This document shows positions 38,011-46,195 of a stretch of 64,000 bases of DNA, piece after piece. The first letter of the stretch is position 1. The number at the start of each line of letters is the position of its first letter. This DNA is from Chitinophaga silvatica (GTDB lineage: Bacteria > Bacteroidota > Bacteroidia > Chitinophagales > Chitinophagaceae): the NCBI RefSeq assembly GCF_003419895.1, contig NZ_QPMM01000003.1, forward strand, positions 62,001-126,000, given 5' to 3'. The translations under genes were made by a program, and so were the position numbers. Under the pieces are notes generated by a model. It worked only from the letters and a program-made list of their open reading frames with translations, did not search any database and was not told where the DNA came from.

Positions 38011-38604
38011 CTAACTTGTTTTCACAAAAACAGCTTTCCCAAAAGAATGATTTACTTCTACCTGAACCAGAACTCCGTTTTCATACTTATAAACATTCTT
38101 TTTCCCTTCAGGTAAAGAAAGTTCATATAGTCCATCCCCTAACGGCTTCACAGGTAGAAAACGCCCCAGTGTTTCAGAAAACACACGGGTAACCTGCTTG
38201 GGTTCAGCAAAGTACAGATCGGCTACGCAGGATACGATCTCCGCTTCTGCCAGTAACGATTTCTCTCCATTCATGACAACCGTATAGTCTTTAGTGTTAC
38301 GGCTGGTTGTGGTTCTTTTGTCTTCCCCACTTTTTCCGGAGATACGTGATGATTTGGCAACAGTAAGAATGTTGTTGCTGTATTCATTGATGATATCGCT
38401 GTAGATCTTCGATAGCATAACCTGAATACGTGTTTTGATAATAATACTTTTAGATGGCCCATTTTGCTTTCTGTTAGCCTCTATAGTGCCTACAGCACGA
38501 TTAGCTACCCGTACTTCAAAGGTATTTGTCTGGGCTAACGCGATCTGTAAACTTCCTACAGCTATTGCAACAATGGTAAGGAATACTCGAAAATAACTGT
38601 TCAT
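38011..38604 (-). CDS. DUF6134 family secreted protein
   Basis: A protein of 197 residues counting from ATG 38604 (MNSYFRVFLTIVAIAVGSLQIALAQ, signal peptide); a TTG six codons upstream is less likely. The mature part, TFEVRVANRAVGTIEANR onward, has alternating hydrophobic strands and ends in GVLVQVEVNHSFGKAVFVKTS, consistent with DUF6134. It is probably a periplasmic or outer-membrane-associated beta-rich protein of unknown function. It is a single gene with hairpins on both sides. Confidence 0.65.
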   Translation of the reverse strand: MNSYFRVFLTIVAIAVGSLQIALAQTNTFEVRVANRAVGTIEANRKQNGPSKSIIIKTRIQVMLSKIYSDIINEYSNNILTVAKSSRISGKSGEDKRTTTSRNTKDYTVVMNGEKSLLAEAEIVSCVADLYFAEPKQVTRVFSETLGRFLPVKPLGDGLYELSLPEGKKNVYKYENGVLVQVEVNHSFGKAVFVKTS

Positions 38605-38672
38605 ACCTATATGCTTAAACAACCAAAAAATTGGGGAGAGTAGCTGTAATATCTTCCCATATAGGAAAATAC

Positions 38673-38704
38673 AAAAAATCCTGCCACGATTGACAGGATT
38701 TTTT
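38673..38704 (-). terminator. Terminator of korA
   Basis: An 11-bp stem (38673-38683 with 38694-38704, core TCCTG/CAGGA) whose A/T-rich outer pairs give a T run on either strand. It lies 38 bp after the korA stop. Confidence 0.7.
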
Positions 38705-38741
38705 ATTGTGCAAAAATTAGATATGTTGAGCTGGTTATAAG

Positions 38742-40592
38742 CTAGGCCAGCATTTCCTTTATTTTTGTTACCAGTTCACCTTTGGTAATAGGTACACCCA
38801 TAATCTTATTATATCCTTTAGCATCTATCAGATATTGATCACGGATAATTTTGATAAGCTGGCCATTATTAATTTCTGGAATAAGCACCTGGTCATAGCT
38901 ATGGAGGATTTCACCCAGGTTTTTAGGGAATGGGCGCAGATGTCTCAGATGTGCATGTGCCACTTCATGGCCTTCAGCAATCAGTTCCAGAACCGCACTT
39001 TTAATCGCACCATAAGTAGAACCCCAGCCTAATACGAGGATTTTTCCTTTTTCAGGACCTAATTCGATCTTCTGCAAAGGAATATGATCAGCAATCTTAT
39101 CTACCTTCTCCTGACGGATTTTCACCATTAACTGATGATTTTCAGGATCATAGCTAACATTACCGGTAATATTTTGCTTTTCCAGACCACCAATTCTGTG
39201 TTCTAAGCCCGGAGTACCAGGTACAGCCCATGGTCGAACAAGGTTTTCGTCGCGGTGGTATGGCAGGAATTGCTCCTCACCTTCTGCCAGCTCTTTCTTA
39301 AACTTCACTTTAATTTCAGGCAGATCTGCAGATTGTGGGAATCTCCAAGGTTCTGCACCATTGGCAATATAACCATCGCTTAAGAAAATAACCGGTGTCA
39401 TATGCTGAACCGAAATTTTGAAGGCTTCAAAAATAGCGTCAAAACAGTCGGCTGGCGTAGATGCAGAAATCACAGGCATCGGACATTCACCATTTCTACC
39501 ATAATATGCCTGTAATAAGTCTGACTGCTCAGTTTTGGTAGGCAAACCGGTTGATGGTCCACCACGTTGAATATCAATTATTAACAAAGGAATTTCCAGC
39601 ATTACAGCCAGTCCCATTGCTTCACCTTTCAGTGCCACACCAGGGCCGGAGGTAGTTGTAATCCCCATATGTCCGCCATATGAAGCGCCAATTGCGGAAG
39701 TAATACCAGCAATTTCGTCTTCCGCCTGGAAGGTGCGTATACCGAAGTTCTTCAGTTTACTTAATTCATGGAGTATATCAGAAGCCGGAGTAATAGGATA
39801 AGTTCCCAGGAATAATGGGAGGTTAGCTTTCTGGGAAGCAGCTACCAGACCGTAAGACAAAGCCGTATTTCCGGTAATGCTACGGTAGGTTCCTGGTTCC
39901 ATACGAGCTTTTTCAACTCTGAAACGGGTTGAAAATGCTTCAACGGTTTCAGCGAAGTTGTAGCCTGCATGCAAAACTTTCAGGTTACTATCGAGGATTT
40001 CAGGTTTTTTGCTAAACTTATCACGCAGGAAGTTTTCTGTACTTTCCATATTACGGTCGTACAGCCAGTATAGGAATCCGAGAACAAACATATTCTTGGC
40101 CCTATCTTTTTCCTTCATCCCTAAAGTGGTATCCTTTAAGGCTTCTCTGGTCATTTTGGTAACATCCATGGTATGTACCTGGTAAGAGGCCAGGGAACCA
40201 TCTTCCAGTGGGTTGATACCATCCGGGTAATTGGCCAGTCTCAGGTTTTTAGCATCAAAACCATCTGTATTTGCGAGGATTATTCCACCTTTTTTTAATC
40301 CTTTCAGGTTGGCCTTCAGGGCAGCGGCATTCATTGCTACCAACACATCGCAGGCATCACCGGGAGTAAAAATTCTATTGGAAGAAAAGTGTAACTGGAA
40401 ACCACTCACGCCTGGCAAAGTACCTATCGGGGCGCGTATTTCGGCAGGGAAATCAGGGAAGGTGCTCAAGTCATTGCCCACTAAAGCCGTATTATTAGAA
40501 AACTGGGTACCTGTCAACTGCATTCCGTCTCCACTGTCGCCTGCAAATTTGATCACTACATCCTCCAGTTGTTGAATCGAAGTATTAGGCAT
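38742..40592 (-). CDS. korA: 2-oxoacid:ferredoxin oxidoreductase, fused gamma-alpha subunit
   Basis: A 616-residue protein. The N-terminal gamma domain (about 10-190, KFAGDSGDGMQLTGTQFS) is fused to the alpha (pyrimidine-binding) domain (about 225-600, LFLGTYPITPASDILHELS and TTTSGPGVALKGEAMGLAV). These enzymes oxidise 2-oxoglutarate or pyruvate to the acyl-CoA with ferredoxin reduction. They need a TPP-binding beta subunit (korB), normally next to korA. Here the downstream neighbour is an unrelated DUF6134 gene behind a terminator and the upstream neighbour is divergent, so korB is not in the window. The substrate is assigned by family resemblance only. Confidence 0.88.
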   Translation of the reverse strand: MPNTSIQQLEDVVIKFAGDSGDGMQLTGTQFSNNTALVGNDLSTFPDFPAEIRAPIGTLPGVSGFQLHFSSNRIFTPGDACDVLVAMNAAALKANLKGLKKGGIILANTDGFDAKNLRLANYPDGINPLEDGSLASYQVHTMDVTKMTREALKDTTLGMKEKDRAKNMFVLGFLYWLYDRNMESTENFLRDKFSKKPEILDSNLKVLHAGYNFAETVEAFSTRFRVEKARMEPGTYRSITGNTALSYGLVAASQKANLPLFLGTYPITPASDILHELSKLKNFGIRTFQAEDEIAGITSAIGASYGGHMGITTTSGPGVALKGEAMGLAVMLEIPLLIIDIQRGGPSTGLPTKTEQSDLLQAYYGRNGECPMPVISASTPADCFDAIFEAFKISVQHMTPVIFLSDGYIANGAEPWRFPQSADLPEIKVKFKKELAEGEEQFLPYHRDENLVRPWAVPGTPGLEHRIGGLEKQNITGNVSYDPENHQLMVKIRQEKVDKIADHIPLQKIELGPEKGKILVLGWGSTYGAIKSAVLELIAEGHEVAHAHLRHLRPFPKNLGEILHSYDQVLIPEINNGQLIKIIRDQYLIDAKGYNKIMGVPITKGELVTKIKEMLA

Positions 40593-40868
40593 CTATTATT
40601 CTTTTAATTAATCGTTTGAAAGTGTAAATTTAGGTAATCGGCAGGTAGTAATCCAATTCCATTTGAATTAGGCCTGTCGACCTCTACAAAAGTACACAAC
40701 TTTGGTAGACTATTATAAATAGAAACCGGCTTTCTCATTACTTCTTGTTATGGGTTATAACTCAAAGTTATTAATTAGAAAACCGTATTTTTACAGCAAA
40801 CACAAGAGGAGTTTTACTCTTGTATTAAATCTAAATGTATTTTTAACCATAAAATTTTAATTATTCTT

Positions 40869-41609
40869 ATGGCACTATTTCAATCGAACAACCCTGTACT
40901 GAAACCTAGTATTTTCGACAAAGCGCCGCATATTGTGGGCGAAACAATGACTGTCAAAGGTACTATTGGAAAAATGGCTTTTTTATTAGCGATGGTAATA
41001 GCTTCAGCTGTATTTTCCTGGGGCAGATTTCTGGTAGATGAAACCAGCGTATTACCATTGGCAATTGGTGGAGCAATCGGTGGATTTGTACTGGCACTGG
41101 TTATTATCTTTAAAAAAGAATGGTCAGGATTTCTGGCACCTGCATATGCTTTAGCAGAAGGTTTATTCCTGGGAGCTATATCAGCTATTTTCGAAGCTAA
41201 ATTTCATGGCATCGTACTTCAGGCGGTAGGCTTAACCTTTGGAACCTTTATAGCTATGCTGGTATTGTACCGTACAGGTGTTATCCGTGCAACTGAGCGT
41301 TTTAAATCAATCGTAATAACTGCCACCATGGGTATCGCAGTATTTTACCTGATTGCATTCATACTCAGATTTTTCAACTTCCAGATGCCAATGATTTATG
41401 ACAGTGGATTAATTGGAATTGGATTTTCTCTGGTAGTTGTAGCTATTGCAGCATTAAACCTGATTTTAGACTTTGATATGATCGAACAGGGTGCTGCTCA
41501 GGGAGCCCCTAAATACTTCGAGTGGTATTCAGCATTCGGATTGTTGGTAACGCTGGTTTGGCTGTATCTCGAAATTCTTCGTTTATTAAGTAAATTAAAC
41601 AGAAGATAA
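40869..41609 (+). CDS. Bax inhibitor-1/YccA family membrane protein
   Basis: A 246-residue protein with about seven hydrophobic segments. It starts NPVLKPSIFDKAP, and has FLAPAYALAEGLFLGAISAIFEAK and a C-terminal LILDFDMIEQGAAQGAPKYFEWYSAFGLLVTLVWLYLEILRLL. The last segment carries the Asp pair and aromatic ending typical of the family. Related proteins (YccA, BsYetJ) affect membrane protease FtsH or leak calcium; neither role is shown here. It is transcribed alone and ends at a strong terminator. Confidence 0.88.
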   Translation: MALFQSNNPVLKPSIFDKAPHIVGETMTVKGTIGKMAFLLAMVIASAVFSWGRFLVDETSVLPLAIGGAIGGFVLALVIIFKKEWSGFLAPAYALAEGLFLGAISAIFEAKFHGIVLQAVGLTFGTFIAMLVLYRTGVIRATERFKSIVITATMGIAVFYLIAFILRFFNFQMPMIYDSGLIGIGFSLVVVAIAALNLILDFDMIEQGAAQGAPKYFEWYSAFGLLVTLVWLYLEILRLLSKLNRR

Positions 41610-41634
41610 GAATATTAAGAGCCTAAAGCTCCCG

Positions 41635-41668
41635 AACGGGCCTGTATCGCTTGATACAGGCCCGTTTT
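41635..41668 (+). terminator. Intrinsic terminator of the Bax inhibitor-1 gene
   Basis: A perfect 14-bp stem (41635-41648 with 41653-41666), a GCTT tetraloop, then TTTTAGTTTT. Confidence 0.85.
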
Positions 41669-41774
41669 AGTTTTATACCTACCCGGTTTCGTAGGTCGTA
41701 TTTCGTTATAAAACGAACGACTAAACGTGCCAAAACCTCAAAAATATGTTAAATGGTTCCGCTATCATTTATTG

Positions 41775-41790
41775 TGGCACCGTAATTGCA
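41775..41790 (+). promoter_or_regulatory. Sigma-54 (-24/-12) promoter candidate
   Basis: TGGCACCGTAATTGCA matches the RpoN consensus TGGCACGRNNNTTGCW at all but one defined position. The -24 GG is at 41776-41777 and the -12 GC at 41788-41789, with exact spacing. The predicted start is near 41801. Confidence 0.6.
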
Positions 41791-41800
41791 AAACCTATAG

Positions 41801-42054
41801 CAACAAGTTCTTATTACGAATTGAATTTTTAATATGCATAAGCGTTATAGTATAAGTAACGTTTAAGCATATCGGTTTGAAAACGATTAACAGAAGTTGA
41901 CCTGAACCTACAGCTGTTATTGAAATTTGAACAATGTGTGATTAGATTCAAACTAAAAGATCAATTCATTTTTAATTAAGCGCAATAGTTTGTTTTCATA
42001 GGGGTTAATCAGAAAGCCGGTGCCGTACGTCTGTACGGCCGGCTTATTTTTTTT
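41801..42054 (+). ncRNA. Candidate small RNA
   Basis: The interval between the sigma-54-type promoter and a strong terminator has no meaningful ORF; the longest from an ATG is ten codons at 41834. I see no match to 6S RNA, tmRNA, RNase P or SRP RNA. The call rests only on promoter plus terminator. Confidence 0.35.
42014..42054 (+). terminator. Strong intrinsic terminator with no gene before it
   Basis: The outer stem is 7 bp (42014-42020 with 42039-42045), then a 2-nt bulge, an inner 6-bp stem (42023-42028 with 42033-42038) and a GTCT loop, followed by eight T at 42047-42054. Confidence 0.85.
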
Positions 42055-42118
42055 GGGGCATAGGGGTAAGTCATAACAGAACCGTCATCTAACCATAACT
42101 CCCAAAAAAATATGTTAT

Positions 42119-42847
42119 ATGAAACAAGTACTGGTAAGCTCCAATTTTAGATGCATATGGTTATGTGCAGTAGCCCTCTTCCTATTCTCTAGCTGTCATA
42201 AAGACTATATACGAGGCAATGGAAATGTTGTTGTAGAACAACGTTCAGTAGGTAATTTTACAGATGTAGAAATTATGGGGCCATTTGAGGTAGAATTAAT
42301 CCCCAATAGCAGCCCGAAAATTGAGATTAAAGCAGAAGATAATGTTATTGGTGCAATAGAAACAGGAATCAGTGGCAATAGCTTATATATACGTATAAGG
42401 CGCAATGTTCAACTTCGTAATCATAAACCATTGAAGGTTTATCTTTCCAATCCATTCTTCCAGGAGGTGATTTTTAAAGGGTCAGGACAACTTACAACCA
42501 GAGATACACTTCAGGCAACTCTTTTCAAATACCAGCTTGACGGTAGTGCCACGGCAGATTTAACCTTAAAGGTTGATAATCTGTTTGTTACAATTAATGG
42601 AAGTGGGAGTACAACACTTGCTGGAAGTGCCAATACATTCAACAGCACTATTAATGGAAGCGGAGGAGTAGATGCCTGGGATTTGCCTTGCAAGTTTGCA
42701 GATTTAACCATCAATGGATCAGGAGCTTTCAGAGTGGTGGTAAATGAACAGCTGACAGCTAAGATTCATGGAAGTGGAGATATTCATTTTAAAGGGCCTG
42801 CAACCCTTATTTCGGATATCAAGGGTTCCGGAAGAATTATCAGGTAA
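42119..42847 (+). CDS. GIN domain (DUF2807) lipoprotein
   Basis: A 242-residue lipoprotein (lipobox LFLFSSCHKD, Cys26) with the putative auto-transporter adhesin head GIN domain. The repeated strands include RSVGNFTDVEIMGPFEVELIP, LTVTINGSGS-like turns (VTINGSGSTTL, STINGSGGVDAW, LTINGSGAF, KIHGSGDIHF), and a final IKGSGRIIR. The recurrent GSG turns mark a right-handed beta structure. The function is unknown. It lies after a terminator, so its promoter should be in the 60 bp upstream. Confidence 0.85.
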   Translation: MKQVLVSSNFRCIWLCAVALFLFSSCHKDYIRGNGNVVVEQRSVGNFTDVEIMGPFEVELIPNSSPKIEIKAEDNVIGAIETGISGNSLYIRIRRNVQLRNHKPLKVYLSNPFFQEVIFKGSGQLTTRDTLQATLFKYQLDGSATADLTLKVDNLFVTINGSGSTTLAGSANTFNSTINGSGGVDAWDLPCKFADLTINGSGAFRVVVNEQLTAKIHGSGDIHFKGPATLISDIKGSGRIIR

Positions 42848-42993
42848 ATCAGGGAGGTTTTGAATAGTTGTTTTAGGTTGAATTGTTTGATTTTATGTTA
42901 AGAACTGAAGAATAATTGTTTAGGTTGATTAGTGAAAATTCGTTCGAAGAGTTTAGGAAGAAATCTAATTGGTTTAATGATCTATGCTTACAC

Positions 42994-43027
42994 AAAAGAG
43001 GCTGCCTCATCTCTGAGACAGCCTCTT
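42994..43027 (-). terminator. Terminator of the kynU/2H-phosphoesterase unit
   Basis: A 14-bp stem (42996-43009 with 43014-43027, one U-G pair in the minus-strand RNA) is followed on the minus strand by TTTTGTG. It lies 24 bp after the stop at 43051. Confidence 0.75.
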
Positions 43028-43050
43028 GGTATTTTAGGGAGTGGCTATAA

Positions 43051-44502
43051 TCAAGCGCCTCCTAACTTACATTTTTGAAGTACTTCCCAGGATTTACCAT
43101 TATGGCGTAAGAAATAGAGGTTATTTACCTTAAAGGTAGCCTCATAGTCTTTGTTCTCATATTCTGGCCAAGCTTTGTTGAATTGGTCATCAGTGAGGTC
43201 TTTGAAGGCCACGGTAACGTGAGGAGTGAATCCGGTGCGGGCCAGCATTGTACTGAAGCCAAATTCCTTACGCAGGAAGTTGATCAGTTGACGGTGCATA
43301 GCAGCCATGGTTTCGCTCTTTTCCACGTTGATGAATAGAACTCTGTTTTGCTTGTTAGGGAATGTACCGAAACCTTTCAGAGATACTTCAAAAGGAGCCT
43401 GAGTTTTAGCAAATTCGGTGAGTTCGTCACAGAATGCTTTTTCCAGGGCAGGATCAGCAGTGAAAGGTACTTGTAAGGTAATATGTGGCAATACTTTCAA
43501 TGCGTACATTGGGCCGTATTGCTCAGCAAATTCCTGTTTAATTTTTATGATTTCTTTACCTACCTCAGCTGTAGGGAGCAGGGCGATAAAGTAAATTTTA
43601 TTATCTGGTTTTGGTTCAAAGCGTTGCATTCTGCCACCCGGACGACCACCTGGTCTTTGTCCGCCGCCGCGATTAAATCCACCACCGCCGCCGCCACGGT
43701 TGTAACCACCGCCGCCACCGCCGCGATCGTAACCACCGCCGCCACCGCCGCGATTGTAACCACCACCGCCGCCGCCGCGATTGTAACCACCGCCGCCACC
43801 GCCGCGATCGTAACCACCGCCACCGCCGCCGCGATCATAACCACCGCCGCCACCGCCGCGATTGTAACCACCGCCGCCACCGCCGCGATCGTAACCACCA
43901 CCGCCGCCACTGCCGCGATCGTAACCACCACCACCGCTGCCGCCGCGATCATAACCGCCGCCACCGCTACGGTCTCCACGATCATAACCGCCGCCACCGC
44001 TACGGTCGCCACGATCATAGCCGCCACCACCGCCGCCGCGATTGTAACCGCCACCACCGCTACGGTCATAACCACCACCGCGCTCACCGCGATCATAGTT
44101 GTTACCACCACCATAGTTGCTGCCACCGTTATCGTAGCCACCGCCACGGTCGTACCCACCGCCGCCACGGTTATAGCCGCCGCCGCCACCGCGTTCTCCG
44201 CGATCATAGCCTCCGCCGCTATTATAGCTGTCACGATAATTGCTACCACCTTCACGGTTATAGCCTCCCTCGCGATAGCCACCACCGCCATCACGATTGT
44301 AGTCACGTGGACGATATCCGCCTTCACGATTGTAACCAGTGCGTCCTTCTTCGGAACCACCACTGTTGTAGTCGGGTTTGCCGCCTTCCCGCTCGTTATT
44401 TAAGTTGGGTTTGTCATCGCCTTTCTCCTTATTGGGATCATTCTCTTTGTTGGTATCAGAAGAGTAAGGCCTGCGGGGGCGTTCGTTTCTCTCAAAATTC
44501 AT
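43051..44502 (-). CDS. 2'-5' RNA ligase-like 2H phosphoesterase with long Gly/Tyr/Asp/Arg-rich N-terminal repeat
   Basis: A 483-residue fusion. Residues 1-55 are charged and polar. Residues 56-292 are a low-complexity region built from GYDRGG/GYNRGG units, becoming regular nine-residue repeats (YDRGGGGGG) at about 203-278, and ending in RPGGRPGGRMQRF. Residues 303-480 form a 2H phosphoesterase domain with both H-x-T motifs (His340 in LPHITLQ and His428 in TPHVTVAF), so catalysis should be possible. Family members process RNA 2',3'-cyclic ends or cyclic nucleotides. The RGG-type region should bind RNA and might promote condensates. It starts 9 bp after kynU on the same strand. Confidence 0.85.
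   Translation of the reverse strand: MNFERNERPRRPYSSDTNKENDPNKEKGDDKPNLNNEREGGKPDYNSGGSEEGRTGYNREGGYRPRDYNRDGGGGYREGGYNREGGSNYRDSYNSGGGYDRGERGGGGGYNRGGGGYDRGGGYDNGGSNYGGGNNYDRGERGGGYDRSGGGGYNRGGGGGGYDRGDRSGGGGYDRGDRSGGGGYDRGGSGGGGYDRGSGGGGGYDRGGGGGGYNRGGGGGGYDRGGGGGGYDRGGGGGGYNRGGGGGGYNRGGGGGGYDRGGGGGGYNRGGGGGGFNRGGGQRPGGRPGGRMQRFEPKPDNKIYFIALLPTAEVGKEIIKIKQEFAEQYGPMYALKVLPHITLQVPFTADPALEKAFCDELTEFAKTQAPFEVSLKGFGTFPNKQNRVLFINVEKSETMAAMHRQLINFLRKEFGFSTMLARTGFTPHVTVAFKDLTDDQFNKAWPEYENKDYEATFKVNNLYFLRHNGKSWEVLQKCKLGGA
43627..44325 (-). repeat. In-frame minisatellite encoding the Gly/Tyr/Arg repeat
   Basis: GC-rich low-complexity DNA with a 27-bp unit (nine codons), most regular at 43669-43896, where neighbouring units are nearly identical. 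It creates long but meaningless open frames on both strands. Confidence 0.85.
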
Positions 44503-44511
44503 CTTACTTGA

Positions 44512-45780
44512 TTAAGCGTTTGAAGCAATATTTGCTATGATTTCATAAAAATGAAATACGTCCTGATAGGAGTTATACATGGGTACCGGTGAAACCCTAA
44601 TAACCCCGGGCTCTCGCCAGTCAACGATTATACCGGCATCGGTCATTCGTTGTTGTATTTCTTTACCTCTGTCTGGAAAGAACAAAGATAATTGAGCGCC
44701 TCTTTCATTACAATTTTCTGGTGTAATAATCTGGAAATTTATGCCACTCAACTGTTGCAATAGGAACAGAAGATAATTCGTCATTCCAATGCTTTTGCTA
44801 CGTAAAGCGCCGATACCGGCTGCCTCAAATAATTCCAGGGATGCTTTCAGACTAACCATATTAAACACCTGAGCGGTGCTTTGTTGCCATCCTTCAGCTT
44901 CTTTTTTTGGCACAAACCCTTTCTCCATTTTAAAACGTGCACTCTCGTCATTTCCCCACCAGCCACCTAAACGTATAAAATCACGGTTGCTGGCATGCTT
45001 TTCATGAACAAAGGCACCTCCTACTGCACCAGGGCCACCGTTTAGATACTTATAAGAGCACCAAACTGCAAAATCTACGCCCCAGTCATGTAAGGATGTT
45101 GGAATATTTCCTACTACGTGCGCAAGGTCAAAACCTGCATATGCGCCTGCCCGATGCGCCGCATCTGTAATAGCGGCTATATCAAATAACTGTCCGGTAT
45201 AGTAATTTATACCTCCAAATAAAACTAGCGCTAAACTATCACTTTCTCGGTTAATAATCTCCAAAATATCTTCTAATCTTATCAAATGCTCTCCAGGTCG
45301 GGGAGAAACTTCGATGATTGCTTGCGCCGGATCAAAACCATGAAGTTTAACCTGTGTCTCTACTGCATATTGGTCACTCGGAAAAGCTCCTGCCTCCATT
45401 AACACTTTAAACCGCTGTTTGTTTGGACGGTAAAAACTTATCATCATTAAATGAAGATTTACCGTTAAAGTGTTCATTACTGAAAGCTCTTGCTGACTTG
45501 CTCCTAATATATTTGTTAAAGGCTTACTACAATATTGTTGATAATATAACCATGGGTTCTTCGCTTCCCAATACCCCTCAACAGCAAATTGCTGCCAATC
45601 CATTAACTCTTGTTCTATTGCTGATTTTACGTTCTTTGGCTGTAATCCCAGGGAGTTGCCACATAAATAAATAGCAGCCTTTCCGTTACGCTGTGGAAAA
45701 TAAAATTGTTCTTTGAATTTATGTAATGGATCCTCCTGGTCCTTCTCTTTAGCATATGCTAACGATGCTACGTACTCCAT
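44512..45780 (-). CDS. kynU: Kynureninase
   Basis: A 422-residue PLP enzyme of the kynureninase family, which cleaves kynurenine or 3-hydroxykynurenine to anthranilate or 3-hydroxyanthranilate plus alanine. The N-terminus has FYFPQRNGKAAIYLCGNSLGLQPK. The PLP-binding lysine is Lys244 in WCSYKYLNGGPGAVGG, and FDLAHVVGN carries the cofactor-contacting Asp. IVDWREPGVIRVSPVPMYNS near the C-terminus is diagnostic. No other kynurenine-pathway gene is nearby. The next gene on the strand is the RGG-2H phosphoesterase, with a 9-bp gap. Confidence 0.94.
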   Translation of the reverse strand: MEYVASLAYAKEKDQEDPLHKFKEQFYFPQRNGKAAIYLCGNSLGLQPKNVKSAIEQELMDWQQFAVEGYWEAKNPWLYYQQYCSKPLTNILGASQQELSVMNTLTVNLHLMMISFYRPNKQRFKVLMEAGAFPSDQYAVETQVKLHGFDPAQAIIEVSPRPGEHLIRLEDILEIINRESDSLALVLFGGINYYTGQLFDIAAITDAAHRAGAYAGFDLAHVVGNIPTSLHDWGVDFAVWCSYKYLNGGPGAVGGAFVHEKHASNRDFIRLGGWWGNDESARFKMEKGFVPKKEAEGWQQSTAQVFNMVSLKASLELFEAAGIGALRSKSIGMTNYLLFLLQQLSGINFQIITPENCNERGAQLSLFFPDRGKEIQQRMTDAGIIVDWREPGVIRVSPVPMYNSYQDVFHFYEIIANIASNA

Positions 45781-46195
45781 GGTCTTCCAATCTTGCGCCT
45801 ATCTTTTCAATATTATTTTAATAATTAATGGCGGTTATCCCTCTAATATCAGTTCTATAATTATTGTTCTATTTCTTTTTTCTTTCTACTTACTGCTATA
45901 ATAATCACAGGCGAAATGGCCTAAACTGTTTTCTATCAGACTGTTTTTCGGAAATTTTTTACCTCATTTTTATCATATGGCATATAAGACTAAGGCTGTA
46001 TATGGCTAGTAACGTGTCAACTGTCTGTAGCATCAAAAGTAATAAAGGGTATTCAATTAGCCTCTATTGCAAATGTTAAAATTTGTTAATAAAGATAAAA
46101 AAAGGTTTTCATATGCAAGATACAAAAAAAATCCGTCCTGAAGATTCAGGACGGAGACTGTTAACCTACAACTGTTACACTGTATTGAAAAAAAT
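45781..46195. other. 415-bp gap, AT-rich, upstream of kynU
   Basis: The gap lies between the RND pump gene end and the kynU start. I see only the pump-operon terminator (46124-46155). No exact TAnnTTTG motif was found ahead of kynU, and no convincing small gene. Confidence 0.5.
46124..46155 (-). terminator. Intrinsic terminator of the RND efflux operon
   Basis: A perfect 11-bp stem (46132-46142 with 46145-46155, core CCGTCCTG) has a two-base loop as written, so the top pairs may open. It is followed on the minus strand by eight T (46124-46131). Confidence 0.85.

Larger units (their letters stand above)
41610..42118. other. 509-bp gap with no protein gene; possible small RNA unit
   Basis: The gap holds, in order, the Bax inhibitor gene terminator, a sigma-54-type promoter, about 210 bp with no ORF longer than ten codons after a start, and a second strong terminator, followed by the GIN-lipoprotein gene. 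Confidence 0.6.

Noticed and set aside
43483..44403. Long open frames opposite and out of frame with the Gly-rich repeat gene
   Set aside because: They consist of Ala/Thr/Val runs that simply read the 27-bp GC-rich repeat in other frames. The supported frame has a real enzyme domain.
45982..45995. A 14-bp exact match (ATATAAGACTAAGG) to 6915-6928
   Set aside because: Matches of this length are expected by chance several times in 64 kb, and no larger shared element surrounds it.
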